A stretch of 64,000 nt of DNA from NCBI RefSeq assembly GCF_000002235.5, contig NW_022145559.1, positions 248,001 to 312,000 of the forward strand, given 5' to 3'. Of the stretch, positions 1-11,900 are shown in pieces. This DNA is from Strongylocentrotus purpuratus (Eukaryota > Echinodermata > Echinoidea > Camarodonta > Strongylocentrotidae). Position numbers and translations under genes: made by a program. The notes below the pieces were generated by a model. That model ran no database searches. It was not told the DNA's origin and was given only the letters and a program-made list of their open reading frames with translations. Numbering within the stretch: position 1 is the stretch's first letter; the number at the start of each line of letters is the position of its first letter.

Positions 1-525
1 TGAAATAGGGAAGAAAAAAAATCTGGTTTTTATCAGGCCTGAGACTTGTACATACACATGGAGCAAATATTTGTGAAACCATGCCCCGGTTCATGTACCC
101 CTAAAAGGTTGTTCATACATGATGCGGTAAACCTCCACACACAAAAAAAAATGCATCAGGTTTTTTATGTGTAAATGAATGACAACTGCAAGCAGCAAAA
201 GTCCTGTACGTATTCACTATCTCTGTGTAATTATAAGATACAGAAACGTGAAGTGTATTACACCTTACATCATAATAAAACACTGTGGTTTTGCCACGTT
301 ATTTCTGAAGGTGGCATAATACTGCTATCACTTATTGCTTTCACTTGAATGCTTCTCATCCCCACATAAAATCAATCAGGGAGAGAACTAATCAACTTGA
401 ACGTATCATACTTCATATGACTGCCTCAATGTTTGGTCACATTATATCAATCTAAGGGTGACTCAAACACCAGCTTAGCAGCTGCATGGCTTCATTTACA
501 TCATAACTTTCACTCTCTAGCTCTC

Positions 526-1035
526 TTAAAGGTATTACAAAGTTTTGGCCTGGGGTTATGAATTTGGTTCAAATGAACATATTGGAAGCATATGCGTTCC
601 TACAATATTCATTGAACGTTGTCCCGGTTGAAATCAAGTCTAAAGTTATGAAATTATAAATAATAAACTCTTTATGTTGTATAGCTCCCTCTCAAGGTCA
701 AGATATCAATTTAGCTAAGAAAAATGTTTCTTGACTAAAATCGACCGATTAGCTATTCCCGTTTGGAAATTACACATCACAACGACATATTCTGAGATTT
801 TCATGGTCGCAGCTACAATTGTACGGCCGTAGGCGCTATTTGAAATTTATCAAAAATTTACCGGGAGCACCGGTAAATTTTTATATTCAATTTTTTTTGA
901 GAACATAAGTGTTTTAGGGGCTAATTTTTTCAGTGCTTATAATACATTAACAGGGGCATCCAAATATATCAAAATTGTAAAGATTCACTATCCACCCAAT
1001 TTTCAAAATTTCCCAAAACTTTGTATTACCTTTAA
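526..1035. mobile_element. TTAA MITE family 1, copy 1
   Basis: About 510 bp with inverted ends TTAAAGGTATTACAAAG and CTTTGTATTACCTTTAA; two more copies at 6572-7084 and 60695-61170 confirm the boundaries. No coding capacity. Confidence 0.9.
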
Positions 1036-1069
1036 CTCTCTTTCCATCATAGACCTCATTCTTTCCTTC

Positions 1070-1160
1070 ATCTCTCTCTCTCTCTCTCCTTCATTTCTCT
1101 CTCTTTTCTCTATCTCTCTCTCTTTCCTCTATCTCGCTCTCTCTTTCCTTTAACTCTTGC
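1070..1160 (+). repeat. CT-rich simple repeat
   Basis: Runs of CTCTCT with interruptions. Confidence 0.9.
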
Positions 1161-1733
1161 ACACTCTCATCTTATAACACAAAACTTTGAGTGAATATAT
1201 GTGTACAGTGTAGAATAATTGTTGCCATTCACAGTAGCCATTATTTACATGTTTTTCTTACAAAACCTTTTTTTTTTGCAGCTATTAATATACTGCGCAA
1301 TAAAATGAATGAGCCTTAATTTGGTGTCATTTAAATTTGAGCCCCATGTTTGATAGTATCATGAAGAAAGGTTAGCATTTGTGGCTGCATACGATCTGGT
1401 GAATACCACCTTCTTCTTTCGTCTTAGGTCTACAAACGTTATAATAAACTTGTAGACCCGCATGTCAAGATGCATTAACATCACCAAACTGGAATGCTTA
1501 CATACATGAAACACAGTATGTGGGACCTACATGTAAGGTCCAATGCACCATTAATCCAGTCTAGCTTGCATACCAGACAGGTTATATACCACATAATGGG
1601 GATTCCCCGTGGAGTTGACTGTAAACGGTTTAATCTTGATCACCGGCCTGAGGGTGATTCAGACCCACTTCACATTGACAAACAAATACAGCTTTCTCTA
1701 CAAGTTTATCTTATGTTTGGAGACTGAACAAAG

Positions 1734-1886
1734 TTAAAGGGGCATGTTCCCCGTATTCCAGAGGGCGTTCAAAATACGTGCGCGCTGGCAGATGGTGCTA
1801 TAGCTGCCTATTGACACCAACAGAATATGACTCTTACGCAGATGGCATGTTCCGATAACTACACTGGCGGGAACGTGCCCCTTTAA
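1734..1886. mobile_element. TTAA MITE family 5
   Basis: 153 bp, TTAAAGGGGCATGTTCCC to GGGAACGTGCCCCTTTAA. Confidence 0.88.
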
Positions 1887-2199
1887 CTTGTATCATTTTA
1901 CACAGAGTCAGCAGCTTGTTGGCTCCAACTGGATGATAGATTCATGTACCCGGAATAATAATAATAATAATAGTTGTAATAGTTGTAATACTAAGAAGAA
2001 TATCAACAATAATGATAGTAGTAATAATAATAACAATAATAGTAGTAATAAACTAGATGGAACTTCGACTGCGCGCAGTCGAAAATGATGCCTCCGTCAT
2101 AGAGCAATTTTACAAACCAAAACAGAAGAAATTTTTCGAATTCAAGTTCAATTGTAATCCATTAACAGGTTCTCAGAATATTGTGATTACAAGCTATTT

Positions 2200-3245
2200 T
2201 TGCATACATAATGAGCCCATGACCTTTGACCTTATGAACCAAGAATCTACTCAGTTCATTGGCTCTGCAAGAAACATACATGACCTAAGTTGGCAGGAAT
2301 CCATCAATCGGTTCTTGAGATAACGCGATCACGAGCTGTTTTTGCATATATAATGTGCCCTGTGGCCTTTGACCTTTGACCTTGTGACCCCTACATCTAA
2401 TCAGTTCATCGGCTCTGCAAGTAACATACATGACCTAAGTTTGGCAGCAATCCATCAATCGGTTCTTCAGATAACGCGATCACAAGCTCGTTTTGCATAC
2501 ATAATGAGCCCTGTGGCCTTTGACCTTTGACCTCGTGACCTCAAAATCTAATCAGTTTTTCGGCTTTGCAAGTAACATACATGACCTAAGTTTGGCAGCA
2601 ATCCATCAATCGGTTCTTCAGATAACGCGATCACGAGCTCGTTTTTGCATACATAATGAGCCCTGTGACCTTTGACCTTTGACCTCGTGACCCTAAAATC
2701 TAATAAGTTCATCGGCTCTACAAGATACATACATGACCAAAGTTTGGCAGGAATCCATCAACCAGTTCTTCAGATAACGCGATCACGAGCTCGTTTTGCA
2801 TACATAATGAGCCCTGGGACCTTTGACCTTTGACCTCGTGACCCCAAAATCTAATCAGTTCATCGGCTCTACAAGATACATACATGACCAAAGTTTGGCA
2901 GGAATCCATCAACCAGTTCTTCAGATAACGCGATCACGAGCTCGTTTTGCATACATAATGAGCCCTGTGACCTTTGACCTTTGACCTCGTGACCCCAAAA
3001 TCTAATCAGTTCATCGGCTCTACAAGATACATACATGACCAAAGTTTGGCAGGAATCCATCAACCAGTTCTTCAGATAACGCGATCACGAGCTCGTTTTG
3101 CATACATAATGAGCCCTGTGACCTTTGACCTTTGAGTTCGTAACCCCAAAATCTAATCAGTTCATCGGCTCTACAAGATACATACATGACCAAAGTTTGG
3201 CAGGAATCCATCAACCAGTTCTTCAGATAACGCGATCACGAGAAC
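2200..3245 (+). repeat. 151-bp satellite array with AGGTCA direct repeats
   Basis: Unit landmark GCATACATAATGAGCCC recurs near 2205, 2345, 2493, 2645, 2796, 2947 and 3098. The last four units are nearly identical, the first three diverged. Each unit contains TGACCTTTGACCT or a variant, i.e. AGGTCA repeats spaced by one base on the minus strand. Confidence 0.93.
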
Positions 3246-3246
3246 G

Positions 3247-3310
3247 GGACGTACGTACGTACAGACGTACGTACGTACGTACGTACGTACGGACGTACGG
3301 ACGGACGGAC
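3247..3310 (+). repeat. ACGT/ACGG microsatellite
   Basis: GTACGTACGTAC run grading into GGACGGACGGAC, part of the element at 2088-3354. Confidence 0.95.
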
Positions 3311-3891
3311 AACCCGAAAACATAATGCCTCCGGCTACTTCGTAACGGAGGCATAAAAATAATAACAATACTAATAGTAGTTATGAAAATAATAATAATA
3401 ATAATAGCAAATGCACTCATATCCATCAAAAGGAATGTTCAAAAACATGTGAATAACAGTTAAGAAAATTCAGATAACAATAGATAATAATCAGAAAAAT
3501 AATTATGGAAATAAAGTGAAAGATTTTTATTTTTGACATAAAATAGGTTTTCAACTTTCTTTGGAGCAATTTTAGAGTTCCAAAGAATCCAAAGTCATCC
3601 CATCTCCTCTTTGTTCTGGGTTCTTTAAGATTTGTGGAAAATCATTAAAGAAATCATCAAAGACTTTTTTTTTTTATTTATTTATTTCCACATGTGGGGT
3701 GGATTGCCCTTTCAACTTAACTTGATTTTCAAAGGGGTCCACAATTTTCAAAGGGGTCCACTCAAAGACTCAAAAGCAGTGTAAGCATCACTTTGCATCA
3801 TTGTGAAGTCAGCTGTCATGTATTTTGATCAGTCACTGTCCTCAGTTTACTCATAAACCTGTTGTACGTTTATGATTTACTGTATGACTAT

Positions 3892-4400
3892 CAGCATGTT
3901 TCTATTAGAAGCCATTATCCGGTTAATGGCCGATAAGGGATAAATTCTGCCTAATAGAAACTCACTTTCTCCGCCATTATCCGGATAATGGCTGTGAGAG
4001 CTGTGACGCGTTCACGAGCAAAATTATTCTTCTTTTAGAAGGATAATGCAGGGGAAGCTAACTGGATAACGTAGGTAGAAACACACCCCGTTCCAATTGA
4101 GTGCACATAACGGAGAGAAACCGAAAATCGGAGTGATCACGTGATCGGAATATTTACCCCGACGCGCACGAAACTAAAATCCCAGTTTGACCTAGCAGTC
4201 CCACAATACTTTGTGGTGACCTTAGCCAGAGTTCAATGAAACTTTATTCATGGCCTTTTAGTTTTCACCCGCGTAATCGGAGCAGTGTATTTATCCAGAT
4301 AATGCGCGTTGATAGAAACTGCCCTTCCCTGGCATCATACGCTATTTTCTGGAAAACATTTTAAACAGATAAATTCAGTATAACTAACAGAAACACGCTG
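3892..4400. mobile_element. About 510-bp MITE with CAGCRTGTTTCT ends
   Basis: CAGCATGTTTCTATTAG at left, CTAACAGAAACACGCTG at right. Interior has several CCATTATCCGG/TTATCC blocks. Flanks TATGACTA and TATGAGAT are only partly alike, so a hAT-type duplication is tentative. Confidence 0.75.
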
Positions 4401-4899
4401 TATGAGATACGTCATTAAGTCATCACATGACACACTTGCTGATGGTGTTCTCACGCGGTTTTCCAGGACTCATTTCAGTGGTTGGTGGATGAGGGTTCAG
4501 GGTGAATAACTACAATGTATAGTTGAAGAGGAGTGAAGGAGGGGCAAGGTTATGAAGTGGACGACGGTAGGTGAGCAGTATTAATACACAGGGGAGTTAG
4601 TGCTCTAGATTCTGTTTGAACTTTTGATATAATGATTCAATCAGCTAGATGTTCGTTTGATGAAATGGTTTAACTTGTATTGTTCAGAGACATTAAAGAT
4701 AAACTTAAGTTCTGGTGAAAAGAAAAGAAAATGAATCCTCAAAGAATCAAACGAAAGTTACACTGAATGTTCAAGATTACAAATAAATGTCATTTGCCAA
4801 ACAATTTTGGTAAAGGTAGAAATGTATACTGGCTGAATAATGACCATACATGTAGAAAGATAAGGAAATCAAGATAAGGAAATCAAGGTAAGTAGCCCC

Positions 4900-5112
4900 A
4901 ACACCATTTGTGTATTCCCATATACATCTTTCTGTGTACAGTGCTTGTTACTTTACCAAGACTGGGCTAAATTTATAATGATTTGGATGACTCTGGAACC
5001 TTGCAGTACACACCAATACTTACATGCTACATGATCAACTTGTTCTGATCCATTCCACACCTTTTCTTTCACAATGCAATCGCATGACCAGAACTCAACT
5101 TTAACTTTAATA
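4900..5112. mobile_element. TTAA MITE family 2, truncated copy
   Basis: Right half only: CCATATACATCTTTCTGTGT through AATGCAATCGCATGACCAG to a decayed end. Confidence 0.85.
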
Positions 5113-5269
5113 CTCAAAACACAGGCAATCTGACAATCTCCTCGACTAGTAAGGCATTCAGGGAATTGCTTGATTTGTTCCTCTTGTCCATGTAAAAGAG
5201 TAGGCCGGGTTAGTCACATAAAAAGCTATTGCTGAATATTTTGTTTTTTGCCTTCATATTTTGTTATCA

Positions 5270-5690
5270 ATGTGAAAAGGCCTTTTCTTTGTTACATAGA
5301 CCATATGAATTGGGTTATTATATTGTCCAAAGACTAATTCCTAGTCCCATGTGCTCCGAAATCCAGTGTGATTTTCCATCTTCAGAATATATCAATTGTC
5401 CCTCTATGTTATCCGGAACAAACAACTGATCACTCCCATAAATATTCAATAATTCATATTAACATCTTGTCTCAAGTGAATTGTCCTTTTCCTTGTTACA
5501 TAGACCATACAAATCAGGTTATTGTATTCTCCAAAGAGCGTGATTACCGTTTGCTACTTGTTATAATTCCTAGTCCCATGTGCCTCCACATACGCTCTGA
5601 TGTCCCATCTTCAGAATATATAAATTGTCCGTCTACGTAATCTGGAACAAACAACCGATCACTCCCATAAACATTCAATAATTTATATGA
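5270..5690. repeat. Two-copy direct duplication of about 200 bp
   Basis: TTGTTACATAGACCATA, TTCCTAGTCCCATGTGC, CCATCTTCAGAATATAT and ATCACTCCCATAAA occur in the same order in 5280-5460 and 5487-5685. Ends close to the LIPE exon 3 donor (5785). Confidence 0.88.
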
Positions 5691-5785
5691 AAGGGATAGT
5701 TGAGTTCTGTTGCAGAGGGCGCTACACAAAATAATTTCAAATTCGGTTTAGAGACGGCTGAAATAATAATGAGAATTTTACTTAC

Positions 5786-5903
5786 AGCAATGACATCTCC
5801 TTCGGTGATGGACCAGAATGCTTTGCAGAACCTGATGTCCGACTTATTGGTGATGTCTAAGATCTGCTTGCCTCTCGCTTCGGGATTCGTCAGGTACCTG
5901 CCG
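5786..5903 (-). CDS. LIPE: LIPE exon 3
   Basis: 118 bp between a GGTTTTTAG acceptor and a GTAAGT donor. It encodes GRYLTNPEARGKQILDITNK, then SDIRFCKAFWSITEGDVIA, the segment that precedes the catalytic region in HSL. It ends on a codon boundary. No further LIPE exon was found between here and position 1. Confidence 0.9.
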
Positions 5904-8900
5904 CTAAAAACCAGAAAGAAATAAGCACCAGAAAGTGGTGCAATTTGACACAGTGAAGGGGGCTTGTGTAGTGTTGGGTGTTAGTGTTAATGATATTCAA
6001 GTGTTAGGATATATACATGTAGCTCCCAATGTTAATTTTCATAGATAAGGGGGCTTGTGTGGTGTCAGGTGTTAGTGTTAAATAATAAATCCCATTGTAC
6101 AAATTGACACAATAAAGGTGGTTTAGCGTCCAGTGTAGTGTTAATGATATATCTTATGTACATGTATAAGGCTGATGAGGCTTGAGTGAAAGTGTAATAA
6201 CTTTTTGTAATGGTGGTGGATCATCAATTTGGTTAGTATATTTTATTCCTTTATCAAAAATGCTGCTAACACCATCGTTTTAGGGTGCTGTGTTTAGCTA
6301 CCAAACTGATGTGTTACAATACAGCCTCCTTAATCTCAATAGCACTGGTAGAGCTTTATAATTTTATTAGAATTCACCAAACTCCAACACCGAGAATGAA
6401 AATACCAAATGTGGTCATGAGTTTAGTGCTATCATCTGCCAATTTAGAAATATAATAACAGTGTAGGTTGTTGTGTTTGCAATGTAACTGTTAGTAATGT
6501 CCATGCATTCTTTGTTTCTATTTTATATATTACTGTATCATTTCTCATCATGAATACCTTCACAGACCACATTAAAGGTATTACAAAGTTTTGGTATGGG
6601 GTCATGAATTTGGTTCAAATGAACATATTGGAAGCATAATTATGCGATCCTACAATATACAGTGATCGTTGTCGCAGTCGAAATCGAGTCTAAAGTTGTG
6701 AAATGTTAGATAATAAACTGTTTATGTTGTATAGCTCCCTCTCAAGGTCAATATATCAATTAAGCTATAAAACAATGTTTCTTGACTAAAATCGACCGAT
6801 TAGCTATTCCTGTTTGGAAATTATATATCACAACTACATATTCTGAGATTTTCATGGTCGCAGCTACCATTATACGGCTGTATTCGCTATTCGAAATTTA
6901 TCAAAATTTACCGGGAGCACCGATAAATTTTTATATTCAATTTTTCTCAAAAGCAGAAGAGTTTTAGGGGCTAAAGTTTCTGGTGCTTATAATACATCCA
7001 CAGGGGCATCCAAATATATCAAAATTGTAAAGAATCCCTATCCGGCCATTTCCAAAATTTCCCAAAACTTTGTATTACCTTTAAGCAAAGTTTTTTTAAT
7101 AGTGATCCAAGAAAATCCCCCTCTCTTTCTCTCCTATGAAAAATTCACAATATTTCATGTTAGTAAACAAATTATTTTGATATAAAGCAAACCGAACTTA
7201 ATATACCATTACTCTAGTCTACAAGTAATTAGTTCACCAATACATAAACATGTACAATAATGAATACACGTTCTAATAATGAAATTGATTGAGAAAGTAA
7301 AATAAAGCATGCATTGTATCTAAAATATTGATAAATATTAATTTATATTGTATATTGATATACTTCAGAGAGTAGCAATATAATAAGCAGGGAAACTTGG
7401 GGGGAAATAGCCGATATTTATTGTTTTGCTGTACTTTTTGTGACCTACACATAAATGTACATGAGCTCAAATCAGGAACACCTTTGAGCATTTCTACAGA
7501 ATAGAAATTGCAATATTGTAATTATTTTAAGTTGTAATGGAATCATTTAAAGAAAACAAAAATCAGCCAATCAATAAAAAGCTTCATTTTCAAAGGGATA
7601 TCAAGATCAAACACTTGCAATTGTTTTTACTTTAGAAGATCTAAAAAAATGATATTTAATTTAATAAAATGTAAAATGATATACTACAGGTATCTACAAA
7701 TGTAGACAGGTGCGAAAAGCTTCGTACTTTAACACAGGAGAAACAGCCTTCTGACTCTGACCAGACGTACATGTATGTCTAGCAACTGAAGACAATCAGA
7801 TCAAGTATGGATTAATTCCTCTATCTGCTCATGCATGCTGTGTAACGTGGATCATATACAACCAATGTAGGCGACTAGGCCCGAATTCACGAAGGAGGTT
7901 TAAATGTAGCCCATAGTTTAAATCCTCATTTACATGACCCATGGTCTAAAATTCATGTAATTCAACGCATACACAATCAGAGGTCTGACATTAGATATGT
8001 GCAAGGCAAGGTACGCTTTATATCTTGCGCTAATTTTAGACCATGGGTTTATGTGAAATGAAGATTTAAACCATGGGTTAAATTTAAACTTTCTTAGGGA
8101 ATTCGGGCCTATAAGGTTTTAAAATAATGTTTTTAAATAATATTAAACATGAATGTGCCACTATAGTGTATTAATTCTGATTTCTTTTCTTTCTGTTTCA
8201 TCACTTTCACAGTTACTTTGACCATAACTAGCATGGGGTAAACTTTTCATGTAACTTTTCACACCTATTGTATTCAGATTACAAAAAGAAAAAAGGATAA
8301 CATAAGAGTACAGTTTTCTAATTCTGTTAAGGGATATACATGTACCACCAAGGAACACAGAGTTGGTTAAATTGATATTTCCAATACAGCCCATAATACT
8401 CATAATAAGGATTAGTTTTTTTAATAATATGCCTATTCCATATAATGCAACGTGTGGAGTATTAATGTCCAGTTGAAAAGAATATTCAATACAGAACTCT
8501 ACAAGTGTAAACTAACAATTTTAGTGGGATTCAGGTTAACATATAAAGGAAAATCCAACCGTAATTATAGAAAATATTTTTTACGAGAGCAGAATATCAG
8601 AGACGCAGACTCGTGAAAGTTTGAAAGAAATCAAACAGAAAATAAGAAAGTTGTTAATTGTTACATGTTGTGATCATTATTTACGGGAATTTCAATTTGG
8701 TATGATACTGCATGTAGTGCCGGACAACTTTCCCATTTGTTCTCACACACAAAATAAATAAAACACCAAGTTTTCAAAACATAAAACTCAGGAGGGTTTT
8801 TGTTTTTTCACTTCCTAACAAAAAAATTAATAGTGCCCAAGGAAAGAAGGCGCTTAGGAGAATTTGGAAATGATTGATATATTTGTACATGACAAATGAT

Positions 8901-11900
8901 ATAGCTGTCTATGACTACGTCACAATCCACTGACCAAATTGCCAATTTGAGAATCACATCCACCTAGTGATCTCATATTAAAGGTAAAGACCAGTATTGG
9001 AAATGCCCCAATTTCAAAAAATGAAATGGAAGCTCTCATTACCAATCATGTGAAAGAATATGTTTTGACTAATACATGATGATAAAAAATTTGCCGGGAA
9101 ACCGCCTACTAATTCATATATTTGGTAAATTTGTCTCTCTCATGGTCTGTGAGAGATATAGGGTAGTCCCATATACATCTTTCTGTGTATAGTGCTTGTA
9201 ACTTTACGAAGAATGGGCCAAATTTCTTATCATTTTGATGATTCCAGAACCTTGCAGATGCTAGATGCTAGATGATCAACCTTTTCTGATCGATTCCACA
9301 ACGTTTCTTTCACAATGCAATCGCATGACCATAACTGGTCTTTACCTTTAAAAACATTCATAACTCTCTTATTATTGGTCCAATTTGTTTCAAACTTTCT
9401 CCTCTCTGTTTCTCTTTATTTTCTGCTTTCATAACAGTTGGATTGCCCTTTGAATGCTGCACCCTGTACCATCATAAGTAGAATGGAGTATATATGTAAT
9501 TGGTAAGCATTATACATGTATATTAGCATTACCTTTTTGATTGTCTTGGCCTGAATCTGATAAAGTAAGGTGTACATGTAAATGTAATTTTAACAAGTGG
9601 ACGTTGTATGCTAATGTGTACAACATTGTAAATGCATGATTATGCAGACTGGTTTAACATTCTGACTGTGTACTGGTACCCTTTATTCATACAAGTGTAT
9701 ATCACAAATTTACAGTAATTATTTGTTTCTACATGTATCTTGTGTAAAATTTGATATTCTTGCTTTAGATCACTGTGCAAATTTTAGAACTGACATAATT
9801 GGCATTGAAACTTTGATACAGTTGTACACGACATCTAAAACATACAGCACTTTGTCTATGAAAATTCATTACTGTACATATTACAGAGACAATAACAAAA
9901 GAACATTTTGTTTAGTCTGTAAATGTTACCAATATATTTAATGTCACAAAGTATGCATGCAATCTGTGTGTCTTTTTATTCATGAAAATCTGATATGATC
10001 GAGGACTTGTTGGAACAGTAGAATTATATAAATCGTCAGCTGTGCAATCTAAAGACATCAGGGCTCTGGAACATATAATGCAGAGATGCCAACCTCTTGA
10101 CACAAAAAAAACAGACTGACTATCCTAAAATATCAGTAAAATTTCAGGAAAATGTTTTTGCTCTTTCATTAAAATATAATGAGAAAATTTCAAAGCAAAG
10201 TTTGTGTTGGGGTTGTGGGGGTTTACTTGTACATGTTTCTATGTGATTCCACTATTTTTATGGGTTAAAAAATAACTTTTTTTGGGGGGGGGGGGAAAGA
10301 TGAAAAATTGTATTTTAAGATTTCGAGATCATATTTCACTCTTATTATCGTACTAAATAAGATTTAATCCTACTGGTTGGCATCTCTGAATATGTCATGA
10401 CTAATTGTATCTCCTTCAGCCAATCATAAATTTACAATTGACGATCAATTTTATATTACAGACAGATACAGGTACAATGCACGGCAGGATACAATTCGTC
10501 ATCGACAATTGCCCTGACGAATCCATGTAGTAATACAGTTAAACCTGCTTTAGTGACCACCTGTATACAAAGATCACATTTTTGGTTTCCCTTGAAAACG
10601 ATTTCTCCTTGAAACATAAACTAAAGGAACCTGTTTACAAAGACCACTTTGTGTGTTTCATTTGGGCGGTTGCTATAGACAGGTTTGACTGTACATATGG
10701 CGGATTCGTTGGTTTATATGAAACAAGACAATAATGACTGATAAGTGATTGTGTGTCGGTTTTTATGTTACAGGGCCCGGGTGAAATTAGTTGTGAATTG
10801 TAAATCTTTTACCTGTGGAAGAACGATGATGCTACTCTTGAGAAGGGACCCTCATATTTCTGATACCCCTCTGCATACGACGCTAAAGCTACCGCTACGG
10901 TCTGCAAGGGTTGCCATAGCGATTCACAAAACTGCAAAACAGAAGGAAAAAATATCATCATGAATGGTTATTTCTACAAAAGGTAGTAGTAGTAGTAGTA
11001 GTAGTAGTAGCTCTATACAGAGCAAATTTATTTTTCATTTCTTTTCACACAATATACACAATAACAGACAATAATAACGTCCTTGTTTTCACGAAGTGAC
11101 GGTAGTGAGGAAAATCGTAACGCAAAGTGAATGCAATTTTTTTTCACTACCGTCACTTTGTGAAAACAGTGACGATAATAATAATAGTGGCTCTATAATT
11201 CCAAAACCTGGTACATTCAAACCTGCTTTAGTGACCACCTGCCTACAAAGACCACATTTTTTTATTCCCCTGAAAATGGTTTGTCATTAAAACATGAACA
11301 AAAGTTACCTGTCTACAAAGGACATTTTTGTCTTTCCCTTGGGTGGTTGCTATAGACAGTTTGACTGAACAACTACATTTATATGAAGCCTATAAAAAAT
11401 GGGAGTACAAACTTAACACTACATGAGGGTCATAATGAATGGTAAAAGGAACACGGAGGCCATAATTCACAAAGGAGGTTTGTCGACAAACCTAGGTTTA
11501 TGTGCGTCATATGACGCGTTTCGATGCGTTTCAGACCAAGGTTCAGACAAACACGTCATATGACGCACTTAAACCTAGGTTTGTCTATACAAACCTCCTT
11601 TGTGAATTCGGGCCAGAGTGTCTGTCAAAGGTGGAGAGCGAAAGAAATAAATAGATAGAAGCAAAATACTGGATGCAATAGTTTGACAGGAAGCTTTAAT
11701 ATTAAACCATCTTGATTTACAATGCTGCAAAATGAAATTCATTCTTCAATATACAGAGCAAGATCTTGAGTGGGAGGGGATTACATTGGCTTCTCTTATA
11801 CATCATTATATCAAGGCGTTACCATGGTGATTTGATAGTCTGATAAACAAGATAGCATTCAAGTCAGAAGGGTATCCTGTCTCTCAGGAAATAATTAAAC

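Larger units (their letters stand above)
2088..3354 (+). mobile_element. Satellite-bearing DNA element bounded by ATGCCTCCGT inverted repeats
   Basis: Starts ATGCCTCCGT, ends ACGGAGGCAT. The 3' end forms a hairpin (ATGCCTCCG at 3325, loop, CGGAGGCAT). Between lie about seven tandem units (period settling at 151 bp) and an ACGT/ACGG microsatellite at 3247-3310. Both flanks are AAT-type microsatellite. Architecture recalls invertebrate satellite-bearing nonautonomous elements; superfamily unknown. Confidence 0.75.

Noticed and set aside
1494-1727. 77-codon plus-strand frame
   Set aside because: No family match and no clear splice partners; minus-strand LIPE exons were sought here and not found.
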